Shown here: piece by piece, positions 27,902 through 36,049 of the stretch
Numbering within the stretch: position 1 is the stretch's first letter
Layout of the letters: every line of letters begins with the position of its first letter
Source of the DNA: Maricaulis sp.
Lineage (GTDB): Bacteria > Pseudomonadota > Alphaproteobacteria > Caulobacterales > Maricaulaceae
Direction of reading: 5' to 3'
Assembly: GCF_017643475.1 (NCBI RefSeq)
Contig: NZ_JAEPNI010000003.1
Coordinates: 186,001-250,000 of the forward strand
Length of the DNA stretch: 64,000 nucleotides
Program-made: the position numbers and the translations under genes
Notes under the pieces: generated by a model
Database searches by the model: none
Told to the model about the DNA's origin: nothing
What the model saw: only the letters and a program-made list of their open reading frames with translations

Positions 27902-28432
27902 ATGACATTCTACCCCGATGAACGCATCGGCCTTTTCATCGACGGCGCCAATCTGCACTCCACGACACGCGCCCTCAAATTCGATATCGATTTCAGCCGG
28001 CTCCGCAGCCATTTCGAGAAACAGGGCCGTCTGATCCGGGCGAATTACTACACCGCCCTCATCGATCAGGATGACTACAACCCTTTGCAGCCCCTCGTCG
28101 ACTGGCTGGACTATAATGGCTACAGCCTCGTCACCAAGCCGGCCAAGGAATTCACCGACGACCAGGGCCGCAAGCGCATCAAGGGTGACATGGATATCGA
28201 GATCGCCATCGACATACTCGAGGCGGCTGACTATCTCGATCACATCATCCTGTTTACCGGCGACGGGGATTTCTGCCGGGCTGTGAAAGCGGCACAGGCA
28301 CGAGGCGTTCGGGTAACGGTCGTCTCTTCGCTGAAAACCCGTCCGCCCATGATCGCGGACGAATTACGGCGCACCGCTGACACTTTCATCGAATTGCTCG
28401 ATCTTGATCCCATGATCACCCGGGAGGCCTGA
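27902..28432 (+). CDS. NYN domain ribonuclease-like protein (LabA/DUF88 family)
   Basis: A 176-residue PIN-like NYN protein. The acidic active-site residues are visible in GLFIDGANLHS (Asp14), KGDMDIEIAIDILEA and LFTGDGDFCRAVKAAQ. Members are metal-dependent ribonucleases or signalling proteins; LabA affects circadian output in cyanobacteria and LimD-type proteins occur across alphaproteobacteria. It is followed 3 nt later by a type-5 uracil-DNA glycosylase, suggesting co-transcription. The role in this organism is unknown. Confidence 0.87.
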   Translation: MTFYPDERIGLFIDGANLHSTTRALKFDIDFSRLRSHFEKQGRLIRANYYTALIDQDDYNPLQPLVDWLDYNGYSLVTKPAKEFTDDQGRKRIKGDMDIEIAIDILEAADYLDHIILFTGDGDFCRAVKAAQARGVRVTVVSSLKTRPPMIADELRRTADTFIELLDLDPMITREA

Positions 28433-28435
28433 GCC

Positions 28436-29098
28436 ATGACCAAACTCGCCGAAGCTCCGCTCGATTGCGATCTCTGCCCTCGCCTGGTCGAGTTCCGAGA
28501 GAAAAACGCCGAACTCTATCCGGACTGGTTCAATGCGCCGGTTCCTTCCTTTGGCGGCGAGGATGCACGTTTTCTCGTGGTTGGCCTGGCGCCAGGTCTG
28601 CGCGGCGCCAATCGCACAGGCCGCCCCTTCACCGGAGACTGGGCGGGCGATCTTCTTTACAAGACGGCCGGAAAGTTTGGTTTCACGACCGGAGAATACG
28701 CTTCACACGCCGATGACGGCCTGGCGCTGGTCGATGCGATGATCACCAATGCCGTGCGCTGCGTGCCGCCGGAAAACAAGCCGGTCGGCGCGGAAGCCAA
28801 TGCCTGCCGCCCCTTCCTGACCCAGAGGTTTGCGCAATTACCCAACCTCAAAGCCGTGCTGGTGCTGGGCAAGATCGCCCATGACAACACGCTTCGGGCG
28901 CTGGGTCACAAGGTCTCCTCGGTGAAATTCGAACATGCCGGATCCGCCGACATTGCAGGGCCAAACGGAACGCTGCGCCTGTTCTCCAGCTATCACTGTT
29001 CGCGATACAATACGAACACAGGTCGGCTGACCGAGGAGATGTTCGACGCGGTTTTCAAACAGGTCCGCGATTATCTCGACGCCCTGCCCGCCGACTGA
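28436..29098 (+). CDS. Uracil-DNA glycosylase, family 5 (UDGb-like) iron-sulfur protein
   Basis: A 220-residue glycosylase that removes uracil and other deaminated bases from DNA. Motif A reads GLAPGLRGANRTGRPFTGD (residues 50-68), the family-5 hallmark. Motif B reads SYHCSRYNTNTGRLT, where most relatives have SYHPS. The four cluster cysteines are likely Cys11 and Cys14 (CDLCP) with Cys at NAVRC and NACRP. GGGAGG precedes the ATG. It is cotranscribed with the NYN gene and overlaps the convergent YHS-like gene by 28 bp. Confidence 0.9.
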   Translation: MTKLAEAPLDCDLCPRLVEFREKNAELYPDWFNAPVPSFGGEDARFLVVGLAPGLRGANRTGRPFTGDWAGDLLYKTAGKFGFTTGEYASHADDGLALVDAMITNAVRCVPPENKPVGAEANACRPFLTQRFAQLPNLKAVLVLGKIAHDNTLRALGHKVSSVKFEHAGSADIAGPNGTLRLFSSYHCSRYNTNTGRLTEEMFDAVFKQVRDYLDALPAD

Positions 29099-29268
29099 TC
29101 GATCAGCGCGTCAAAAACCTTCGCCGCCGCCTCGAACTTGTCGCGACAACCTGGATTGCAAAAACCGACGACCCGGCCGCGATAGCGGGTCGGGCTGTCA
29201 TCGCTGACCGGTTTGCCCGACCAGGGGCAGGTTGTGTTGATAACCTCCTTGATTTCACTGGCAGACAT
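29071..29268 (-). CDS. Small YHS/TRASH-like cysteine protein
   Basis: A 65-residue protein with a conserved metal-binding pattern: CPWSGKPV near the start, YRGRVVGFCNPGC in the middle, then an amphipathic helix DKFEAAAKVFDALI. The three cysteines and the GFCNPGC turn resemble YHS/TRASH-like metal-binding domains. I chose ATG 29268, which has GGAG 6 nt upstream; an in-frame GTG at 29280 overlaps that Shine-Dalgarno. The function is unknown, perhaps metal handling. The 3' end overlaps the UDG gene by 28 bp. Confidence 0.75.
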   Translation of the reverse strand: MSASEIKEVINTTCPWSGKPVSDDSPTRYRGRVVGFCNPGCRDKFEAAAKVFDALIDQSAGRASR

Positions 29269-29293
29269 CATTTTCTCCACACCTTAACCAACA

Positions 29294-29310
29294 ATATCGC
29301 TAGATATCGC
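29294..29310. promoter_or_regulatory. Direct repeat upstream of GlxA-type regulator
   Basis: ATATCGC occurs at 29294-29300 and again at 29304-29310, a 10-bp period that places both on one face of the helix. It lies between the divergent YHS-like gene and the AraC-type regulator gene. AraC-family proteins typically bind direct repeats, so autoregulation is possible; this is inferred from position only. Confidence 0.35.
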
Positions 29311-29336
29311 GGGTTGTTTTTGGCACAAACGCCAAC

Positions 29337-30344
29337 ATGCCCACGTTTTCTGCCACACACACCTCTGAGCTCCGCCAGGAGCCTCGTCGCATCGCCTTTA
29401 TCACCTATGACGGTGTGAAGATGCTCGACATTACGGGGCCCTTGCAGGTGTTTGCAGATGCCAATGAGATCCTGGGTTTTGAAGCCTACACGACGACGCT
29501 GGCTTCGCTTTATGGCGGCCCCGTGGAAACCGACACCGGTGTGGCCCTGAATACACGTCGTCTGGCTGGCGTCGGCCTGGACGATGCCGGCACGCTGATC
29601 GCCTGCGGCGGCAAGGGCGTGCATGATGCCTGTCGTGACAACCGTCTGGTCGGCGCCATCCGCCTGGCAGCCCAGAAATGCGGACGTGTGGGCGCGACCT
29701 GTACCGGCGCTTTCCTGCTGGGCGCATCGGATCTTCTGGATGGTCGCCGCAGCGTCACTCACTGGAAGGATTGTGATCGGCTAGCCGAGGCCTATCCGCA
29801 GACCCAGGTCGACCCGGATCCGATTTTCATCGAGGACCGCGGCGTGTGGACTTCGGCCGGCGTCACGGCCGGTATCGATCTGGCCCTGACCATGATCGAG
29901 CGGGATCATTCCCGCGACGTCGCCATGGAACTGGCGCGTCATCTGCTGGTCTATGTCAAACGCCCGGGAGGCCAGTCCCAGTTTTCCGAGGCACTGCAGC
30001 AACAGACCCGCACAGCCAGCGGCCGTTTCGGCGCCCTGCACCTTTGGATGAAGGATAATCTGGTCGCAGATCTGCGCGTTGAGGAACTGGCCAAGCGTGT
30101 CGGCATGAGCCCGCGCAATTTTGCCCGCATCTATGCCGATGACACCGGCCAGACACCGGCCCGCGCCGTGGAAATGATGCGGATCGAAGCGGCCCGCATC
30201 GCCCTGGAAGATCCCGAGCTGACGGTGAAACAGGTCTCTGTCCAGTGTGGCTTTGGCAGCGATGAACGCATGCGCCGCAGCTTCATCCGCCAGCTGGGCG
30301 TCTCACCACAGGCTTACCGGAACTCGTTTGCACTGAGTCAGTAG
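29337..30344 (+). CDS. GlxA family transcriptional regulator (DJ-1/PfpI-AraC)
   Basis: A 335-residue regulator. The N-terminal DJ-1/PfpI-like domain covers about residues 15-195 (FITYDGVKMLDITGPLQVFA and GATCTGAFLLGASDLL, where the cysteine is at the nucleophile-elbow position). The C-terminal AraC domain (about 235-333) has two helix-turn-helix units, VEELAKRVGMSPRNFARIY and VKQVSVQCGFGSDERMRRSF. Relatives control choline, carnitine, arginine or aldehyde metabolism; the inducer is not deducible. No obvious target operon lies downstream, since smpB-dapA are convergent. Confidence 0.9.
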   Translation: MPTFSATHTSELRQEPRRIAFITYDGVKMLDITGPLQVFADANEILGFEAYTTTLASLYGGPVETDTGVALNTRRLAGVGLDDAGTLIACGGKGVHDACRDNRLVGAIRLAAQKCGRVGATCTGAFLLGASDLLDGRRSVTHWKDCDRLAEAYPQTQVDPDPIFIEDRGVWTSAGVTAGIDLALTMIERDHSRDVAMELARHLLVYVKRPGGQSQFSEALQQQTRTASGRFGALHLWMKDNLVADLRVEELAKRVGMSPRNFARIYADDTGQTPARAVEMMRIEAARIALEDPELTVKQVSVQCGFGSDERMRRSFIRQLGVSPQAYRNSFALSQ

Positions 30345-30350
30345 GCGCCC

Positions 30351-30815
30351 CTACCCCAGATTCTTCATCAGGCGGGCTTTCTGCTTGTTCCAGTCGCGAT
30401 CCTTGATGGTCTGCCGCTTGTCGACGGTTTTCTTGCCGCGGGCGAGGCCGATGAGGATCTTGGCCATGCCGCGAGCATTGAAGAAGAGACGCAACGCGAT
30501 GATGGTACGGCCTTCCTTGGCCACAGCGCCCTGCAGCTTGGCGATCTCGCGGCGTTTCAGCAGGAGTTTGCGGTGACGCCGCGGATCGTGATTGAACCGG
30601 TTGGCCGGGCCATAGGTCGGGATATCGGAATTGATCAGCCAGATCTCGTCATTTTCCGGACTTACATAGCTCTCGGCGATGTTTGCACGACCTTCGCGCA
30701 GGGACTTCACTTCCGAGCCTGTCAGAACCAGGCCGGCTTCGAATGTCTCTTCAATCTCGTAGTCGAAATTGGCACGGCGATTGATCGCTACCGCGCCGTC
30801 CTGTCGTTTGCTCAT
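30351..30815 (-). CDS. smpB: SsrA-binding protein SmpB
   Basis: A 154-residue tmRNA partner required for trans-translation of stalled ribosomes. Motifs include [29 protein letters not shown], split by the family pattern, then [18 protein letters not shown] near the end, the basic C-terminal tail that enters the mRNA channel. The ATG overlaps the dapA stop (ATGA). The dapA-smpB order is conserved in alphaproteobacteria. No ssrA gene is visible nearby. Confidence 0.95.
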   Translation of the reverse strand: MSKRQDGAVAINRRANFDYEIEETFEAGLVLTGSEVKSLREGRANIAESYVSPENDEIWLINSDIPTYGPANRFNHDPRRHRKLLLKRREIAKLQGAVAKEGRTIIALRLFFNARGMAKILIGLARGKKTVDKRQTIKDRDWNKQKARLMKNLG

Positions 30816-31693
30816 GCTTGATCCAGCAAGCCGGCAATCACCAGCGCCTCACGGACGGCGGCGTTGGAGGCTTCATTGGGTTCGGTCAGCGGCAGGCGCA
30901 GCTCGGAATTCATCACACCCAGAACGGACATGGCGTATTTTGTCGGGCCCGGGCTGGACGAGGTGAACAGCGCGTAGTGAAGCGGCAAGAGCTTGTCATT
31001 GATCTCGCGCGCCGTGTCCCAGTCACCCTTCAGGGTCGCGTCCTGGAACTGCGCGCACAGGGCTGGAGCGACGTTCGAAGTCACAGAAATCGCGCCTACA
31101 CCGCCCGTGGCATTGAAACCCAGCGCCGTCGGATCATCACCGGAGAGCTGCACAAAATCATGGCCGATCAACCGGCGGTGGGCAGAAACCCGGCCCATAT
31201 CGCCCGTGGCATCCTTGATACCGACGACATGATCCAGCTCCGCGATGCGCGCGACGGTGTCTGCATCAATGTCGACTACCGTCCTGCCTGGAACATTATA
31301 AACAATGATCGGCAGGTCGACGGCGTCATTGATCGCCTTGAAGTGCTGATAGAGCCCCTCGGCATTGGGTTTATTGTAATACGGCGCCACGACCAGCCCT
31401 GCATCAGCACCCAACTCCTTGGCGCGCTTTTGATTCTGGATGGCGACGGCAGTCGAGTTGGAACCGGTGCCGGCGATCACGGGAATGTGTCCGCCCGCCG
31501 TTTCGATTACAATTTCGACAACCCGCATGTGTTCTTCAAAGGTCAGCGTGGCGGATTCACCGGTGGTTCCGCATGGCACAAGGCCATGCGTTCCGGCTGC
31601 AATTTGACGTTCCGTCAACGCAACTACTTGATCTTCATCGACGGCACCGTTCTTGAATGGTGTGACCAGCGCGGTGATGGAGCCCTTGAACAT
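30812..31693 (-). CDS. dapA: 4-hydroxy-tetrahydrodipicolinate synthase
   Basis: A 293-residue aldolase that condenses pyruvate with aspartate semialdehyde in lysine and diaminopimelate synthesis. Key motifs are [30 protein letters not shown] (catalytic tyrosine) and [10 protein letters not shown], whose lysine forms the Schiff base. The length is normal. It is transcribed with smpB and is divergent from the lytic transglycosylase gene across about 145 bp. Confidence 0.95.
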   Translation of the reverse strand: MFKGSITALVTPFKNGAVDEDQVVALTERQIAAGTHGLVPCGTTGESATLTFEEHMRVVEIVIETAGGHIPVIAGTGSNSTAVAIQNQKRAKELGADAGLVVAPYYNKPNAEGLYQHFKAINDAVDLPIIVYNVPGRTVVDIDADTVARIAELDHVVGIKDATGDMGRVSAHRRLIGHDFVQLSGDDPTALGFNATGGVGAISVTSNVAPALCAQFQDATLKGDWDTAREINDKLLPLHYALFTSSSPGPTKYAMSVLGVMNSELRLPLTEPNEASNAAVREALVIAGLLDQA

Positions 31694-31838
31694 GTCTCAA
31701 TCTCGACTTCTGTTTGGTAAGCGGCGGACCATATCGACGCTTGAGCACTTGGCCAAGCGTTCTCGAACAGGCTGGACAGTCGGCGCGATTTGCGGTGAAG
31801 TTCGTTTACCCCAAAACCCAGGAAGCGTATTGCGAAAC

Positions 31839-33866
31839 ATGATCGCTCGTTGTGTACCCGCGCTGCTCGCATTTGCGGTGATCGCGCCCGTAGAGGCCCA
31901 GATCCCGACCCCGCGCATGCGACCGGAGCCCGTGAATTTTTCCCAGCATCTTTCAGACGCCGATTTTGGCCTGTTCAGGCAAGGTCTTGATGCCGCCGAA
32001 GACGAAGACTGGTCGCTCGTGCGTGATGTGCGCGACCAGCTCACCGATCCGGCCAGCCGTAATATCATGTTGTGGCTGATCGCGCTCAATGATCCACGCG
32101 CCACTTTCCTCGAACTGGACCTCGCGCTCGGCGAACTGCAGGACTGGCCACGCGACAGCTTCATCCGCACCGAAGCCGAATCCAAGATTTCAGCTTCAGG
32201 CCTGTCTGCGCCCTTCATCGTCAGCTGGTTTGAAGACAATGCCCCGATTTCCGGACGTGGCCGTGTGGCCTTTGCCGAGGCGCTGATCGAAATGGGCCGT
32301 GTTGATGAGGGCGAGAGCCTGCTGCGCGAGACCTGGCGCGGTGGTCGCCTGCCGCTGCCGGAACAGCGCCGCGTCTATCAAACGCACCGCGACCGTTTCA
32401 CCGAGGATGATCATCTCGCCCGTGTCGACTATCTGATCTGGTCGGGTCAGCGTACCGCCGCCCGGCGCGTCGTGCCTCTGCTGCAGGGTGGTGAGCGTAA
32501 TGTGGCGGAAGCCCGCCTTCGCCTAGCCGGTCGCCAGAGTGGTGTGGACCGGGCCGTACAGCGCGTCCCCACCAGCATGATGAATGATCCAGGCCTGGTC
32601 TTTGAACGCGCCCGCTGGCGCCGCCGGTCCGGTCTGCGCGACAGTGTCCTGCCCCTGTTGCTGCAATTGCCGGACGAACACACCGACACCAATGCACTGG
32701 ACCTGATGTGGACCGAGCGCAAGCTGATGATCCTGACGCTCATCCGCGACGAGGACTATCAGACCGCCTACGAATTGGCCCGTGCCCACGGCATGGAACG
32801 CGGTGCCGATTTTGCCGATGCGGAATTCCTCGCGGGCTGGCTGGCCCTGGTGCACCTGGACGACGCACAGGCCGCAATGGCGCACTTCACCACGCTGCGC
32901 AACAATGTCTCCACCACCGTGTCGGTCTCCCGCGCCGCCTACTGGATGGCCCGCGCTGCAGACGCACTCGGAGATCCAAACCTCGCGGCCCAGTATTATG
33001 CCGAGGCTGGTACACACTCGACCGCCTACTACGGTCAGCTGGCAATCGCCCAGATCTCCGGCGATGAAGCGGTGCTGGCGTTCGAAGCCGATCCGGAACC
33101 GTCCGATGAGACACGTGTACGGTTCGAAAATCGCTCCATGATCCAGGCGATGCGTCGCCTTGGCGAACAGGGTGAGGATTATTACTACCGGCTGTTCAGC
33201 TATCGCGCTGATGATCTGCTGACCGATCCTGAAGAAGCTGTTTTGTTGGCGGCTTTGGCGAATGAGTATCTTTATGTCCGCCAGTCGGTGCGCGCTGCCA
33301 AAGCCGCCCGTCAGCGCGGGATTGTGCTACCGCAGAGCGCCTATCCAACCATTGATCTGCCAAGCGAAACTTCGGGCGACCAGCCCAATCCGGAAGTCGT
33401 GCACTCCGTCATCCGCCAGGAAACCGAGTTCTCGCAACACGCTGTCAGTGGCGCCGGTGCCCGCGGCATGATGCAGATGATGCCCGCCACGGCCCGCCAG
33501 ACTGCCCGCTCAATCGGCGAAGGATATCGCCGCAACTGGCTGACCGATGATCTGGAATACAATCTGACCCTGGGCATGCACCACCTCAACGAGGTACTCG
33601 AGGATTATGACGGTTCCTATGTCATGGCCCTCGCCGCCTACAATGCTGGCGGACATCGTGTGCGCCGCTGGGTTGAGGATTATGGCGACCCACGTGATCC
33701 CGATGTCGATCCGATCGACTGGGTGGAAAGCATTCCCTTCTCCGAAACCCGCAATTATGTGATGCGCGTGATCGAGAACATGCAGGTCTACCGGACCCGT
33801 CTTGCTGATGACACGGCCACGCCGCTGATGATCGAGCACGATCTGAGAGCCGGCACACCTGAGTAA
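31839..33866 (+). CDS. Soluble lytic murein transglycosylase (Slt family)
   Basis: A 675-residue periplasmic enzyme that cleaves peptidoglycan to 1,6-anhydromuropeptides. A signal peptide covers residues 1-21 (MIARCVPALLAFAVIAPVEAQ). A long superhelical alpha-repeat domain (U-shaped, about 30-480) is followed by the catalytic SLT domain (about 500-660) with the glutamate in VIRQETEFSQHAVSGAGARG, then MMQMMPATA and ALAAYNAGGHRVRRW. The start may instead be TTG 31830, which has AGGAAG 4 nt upstream. A strong terminator follows the stop. Confidence 0.92.
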   Translation: MIARCVPALLAFAVIAPVEAQIPTPRMRPEPVNFSQHLSDADFGLFRQGLDAAEDEDWSLVRDVRDQLTDPASRNIMLWLIALNDPRATFLELDLALGELQDWPRDSFIRTEAESKISASGLSAPFIVSWFEDNAPISGRGRVAFAEALIEMGRVDEGESLLRETWRGGRLPLPEQRRVYQTHRDRFTEDDHLARVDYLIWSGQRTAARRVVPLLQGGERNVAEARLRLAGRQSGVDRAVQRVPTSMMNDPGLVFERARWRRRSGLRDSVLPLLLQLPDEHTDTNALDLMWTERKLMILTLIRDEDYQTAYELARAHGMERGADFADAEFLAGWLALVHLDDAQAAMAHFTTLRNNVSTTVSVSRAAYWMARAADALGDPNLAAQYYAEAGTHSTAYYGQLAIAQISGDEAVLAFEADPEPSDETRVRFENRSMIQAMRRLGEQGEDYYYRLFSYRADDLLTDPEEAVLLAALANEYLYVRQSVRAAKAARQRGIVLPQSAYPTIDLPSETSGDQPNPEVVHSVIRQETEFSQHAVSGAGARGMMQMMPATARQTARSIGEGYRRNWLTDDLEYNLTLGMHHLNEVLEDYDGSYVMALAAYNAGGHRVRRWVEDYGDPRDPDVDPIDWVESIPFSETRNYVMRVIENMQVYRTRLADDTATPLMIEHDLRAGTPE

Positions 33867-33870
33867 CAAG

Positions 33871-33898
33871 AAAGCCCCCGGACTTCCGGGGGCTTTTT
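33871..33898 (+). terminator. Intrinsic terminator after slt (possibly bidirectional)
   Basis: AAAGCCCCCGG (33871-33881), loop ACTT, CCGGGGGCTTT (33886-33896), then TT and C. An 11-bp perfect stem with a five-T run ends the transglycosylase transcript. The A-rich left arm lets it serve the convergent TolB-like gene too. Confidence 0.92.
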
Positions 33899-33908
33899 CG
33901 TTATGCCA

Positions 33909-34790
33909 TCAATCCGTACCGGTCAGCCGGACTTCTTCCATCGTTTCCATGTCCAGCCGGATAAGGTCATACCCATTACCCTCATTGCGGCCGAACACCA
34001 TGAAACGTCCGTCCGGCGAAATAGCCGGCGAGCTGTCGATATTCACGCGCACGCCCCGCGAGACCGTTTCGCCTCCGGCCAGGTCGCGCCGGTGCAGGAT
34101 ATAGTTGGGCCCGTCCTGGACACCCCAGTAGAGCTGCTGCCCATCCGGGGAAAGTGTCGCTGAAACATCATCGCCGGCACCATGGGTCAGCCGGTGTACC
34201 GATTGCTCGGACACATCATACATCATCACATCGAGACTGCCGCCCTCGCCATTATCGCGGGTGAACAGGAAACGTGTCTCCGACACCCAGCGCGACCACA
34301 TCCCGCCCTCAATGATCAGGCGCGTTGAACCGCTTGCCGGGTCGTAGGCCAGGATGTCGGACTGGAACTCCTCCTGGTCGCGGTTTTGGGCGTAGACGAT
34401 TTCACCGCTGTCAGAGATTGCGCCACCCAGATTGAACACGCTGGTATCGCTGAGCAATTCCACATCACCGCCCGTACGGCCGACGTGATAGACCGACCAG
34501 CGCCGGTCCCGGGTGGAGATAAAGACGATGTCCTGGCTGCCATGCCCGACACCGGGCCAGCGATCCATGTAACGACTGTCGGTGATCTGCCGCAGGATGT
34601 TTCCATCCAGGTCCATTTCATAGATACCGCCACGCTCGCCATCATGACGATGGAACAGCAGCGTGCCTTCCGGCGTGAAAACCGCACCGTTTTCCAGCTC
34701 CGCCTGGCTCTCTTGCGTCGTGAACACGAACACTCCGGCAAGTGCAAGCACACCGGCTGCCGCGCCCAGCAATCGGGATTTGAGGGTCAT
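33909..34790 (-). CDS. TolB-like WD40/beta-propeller periplasmic protein
   Basis: A 293-residue exported protein with a signal peptide at 1-30 (LLGAAAGVLALAGVFVF then TQESQA) and repeated propeller strands: GERGGIYEMDLDGN, ISPDGRFMVFGRNEGNGYDL, LSPDGQQLYWGVQDG. The SPDG motifs mark PD40/TolB-type blades. Unlike TolB it lacks the N-terminal domain and the Tol-Pal gene context, so it is a related propeller of unknown partner. AGAAGGA lies 7 nt before the ATG. Confidence 0.85.
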   Translation of the reverse strand: MTLKSRLLGAAAGVLALAGVFVFTTQESQAELENGAVFTPEGTLLFHRHDGERGGIYEMDLDGNILRQITDSRYMDRWPGVGHGSQDIVFISTRDRRWSVYHVGRTGGDVELLSDTSVFNLGGAISDSGEIVYAQNRDQEEFQSDILAYDPASGSTRLIIEGGMWSRWVSETRFLFTRDNGEGGSLDVMMYDVSEQSVHRLTHGAGDDVSATLSPDGQQLYWGVQDGPNYILHRRDLAGGETVSRGVRVNIDSSPAISPDGRFMVFGRNEGNGYDLIRLDMETMEEVRLTGTD

Positions 34791-34828
34791 ATTTGGTCCT
34801 TCTCGTCAAACTCTGCGCGAGAAGTAAC

Positions 34829-34844
34829 CGGGCCGTGGCCCGGC
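34829..34844. other. Perfect hairpin in intergenic spacer
   Basis: CCGGGCC/GGCCCGG with a 2-nt loop lies between the threonine dehydratase stop and the TolB-like start. The neighbouring CCGGACGCCGGGACG is also GC-rich and dyad-like. There is no T-run, so it is a structural element of uncertain role. Confidence 0.3.
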
Positions 34845-34900
34845 GACACCGGACGCCGGGACGAACAGCCTGTTTTCAAGGATGAGTACGGCTTGAGGCG

Positions 34901-35893
34901 CTAAACCCGTTCCAGGGCCCGGGCAAACATCGCCGGGTCGACATTCCCACCGGAGAGGACCGCACAGGCTGTGCGCCCCTTTACATCAGCCTTGCCGGAA
35001 AGAATCGAGGCGAGTGCCACGGCACCGCCCGGTTCGACCACGACCTTGAGATGACGCCAGGCAAAGGCCATTGCGTCGAGCACTTCTTCATCCGTCACAG
35101 CGTAGCCGCCGGACAGCTGTCGCTTGTTCAACGACCACGTCAGCTTGCCATGGGTCGGGGTTATGACTGCGTCGCAGATGGATCCGGTAAGCTTCTTGTT
35201 GACGACATGCTCACCCGTCTCGAAAGTCAGCTTCATATCGTCGAAATCAACGGGTTCCGCGGCCCAGACCTCGGTCTCGGAATTCATTGACTTGGCAGCC
35301 AGGCCAACACCCGCAATCAAGCCACCGCCTCCGGCACAACACACGATCTTGTCGATCTCCTGACCGAAACCACGCGCCTGGGACATCAATTCACGGCCAA
35401 GCGTGCCCTGGCCAGCGATGATGTACTTGTTCTCGAAAGGCGGAACGAGCGTCCGGCCTTCATCATCGGCAATCCGGGCGGCGATCTCCTCCCGGATTTC
35501 GGTGGCACGATCGTAAAACACCACGCTGCCACCCCAGAAATGCACACCCTCGACTTTTGCTTTGGGCGCGTCGTTGGGCATGATGATGGTCGCATTGGAG
35601 CCCATCAGACGGGCTGCAGCGGAAACCCCCTGGGCATGATTTCCGGAGGAATATGCCACCACGCCCCGCTTGAGTTCCGCCTCACCCAGGCGAGAGATAC
35701 GGTTATAGGCGCCGCGGAATTTGAAACTTCCGGTGCGCTGGAGGCATTCAGGCTTTACGAAAACCCGACCGCCCACACGTTCATCCAGGACATCGCTGCG
35801 CAACAAGGGCGTTTCAACCGCCACGCCTTTTACACGGTCCGCTGCATCCTCGATATCGGCAAACGCGGGAACATCATTCTGATCAAAAGCCAT
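34901..35893 (-). CDS. Threonine/serine dehydratase (PLP-dependent, no ACT domain)
   Basis: A 330-residue fold-type II PLP enzyme that deaminates threonine or serine to the 2-oxoacid. The Schiff-base lysine lies in TGSFKFRGAYN (about residue 56), the asparagine loop is SSGNHAQGVS, and the phosphate-binding loop is CAGGGGLIAG. Its length and the lack of an ACT regulatory domain match catabolic TdcB-like or serine racemase-like enzymes rather than biosynthetic IlvA. I set the start at ATG 35893, with GGAG 6 nt upstream. A much longer open frame extends through it but is antisense to the acyl-CoA ligase. Confidence 0.9.
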   Translation of the reverse strand: MAFDQNDVPAFADIEDAADRVKGVAVETPLLRSDVLDERVGGRVFVKPECLQRTGSFKFRGAYNRISRLGEAELKRGVVAYSSGNHAQGVSAAARLMGSNATIIMPNDAPKAKVEGVHFWGGSVVFYDRATEIREEIAARIADDEGRTLVPPFENKYIIAGQGTLGRELMSQARGFGQEIDKIVCCAGGGGLIAGVGLAAKSMNSETEVWAAEPVDFDDMKLTFETGEHVVNKKLTGSICDAVITPTHGKLTWSLNKRQLSGGYAVTDEEVLDAMAFAWRHLKVVVEPGGAVALASILSGKADVKGRTACAVLSGGNVDPAMFARALERV

Positions 35894-35934
35894 ACTGCAC
35901 TCCACTCGAATCTGCCCCGGCGCACTGGCAGAAA

Positions 35935-35974
35935 TGCTTAAGCAATATATTCTCCTTGCGCAAAGGGATTGCGC
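35935..35974. promoter_or_regulatory. Candidate regulatory sites between threonine dehydratase and acyl-CoA ligase
   Basis: The 156-bp divergent spacer contains a perfect 10-bp palindrome TGCTTAAGCA (35935-35944), then TTGCGCAA (35956-35963) and a second TTGCGC (35969-35974). The two TTGCGC boxes are 13 bp apart. AT-rich AATATATT lies between. Such dyads in a divergent promoter are good operator candidates; the regulator is unknown. Confidence 0.35.
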
Positions 35975-36049
35975 CGCGGGCGCGGAAGGCCTTTGATACA
36001 GAAAAGAGTAAAACGTCCAACCGGTTGTTCGAAGGGGAGATTGAGAACG

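Noticed and set aside
30351-30815. Expectation of an ssrA (tmRNA) gene beside smpB
   Set aside because: I found no tmRNA-like 5' and 3' ends near smpB in either direction within the window.
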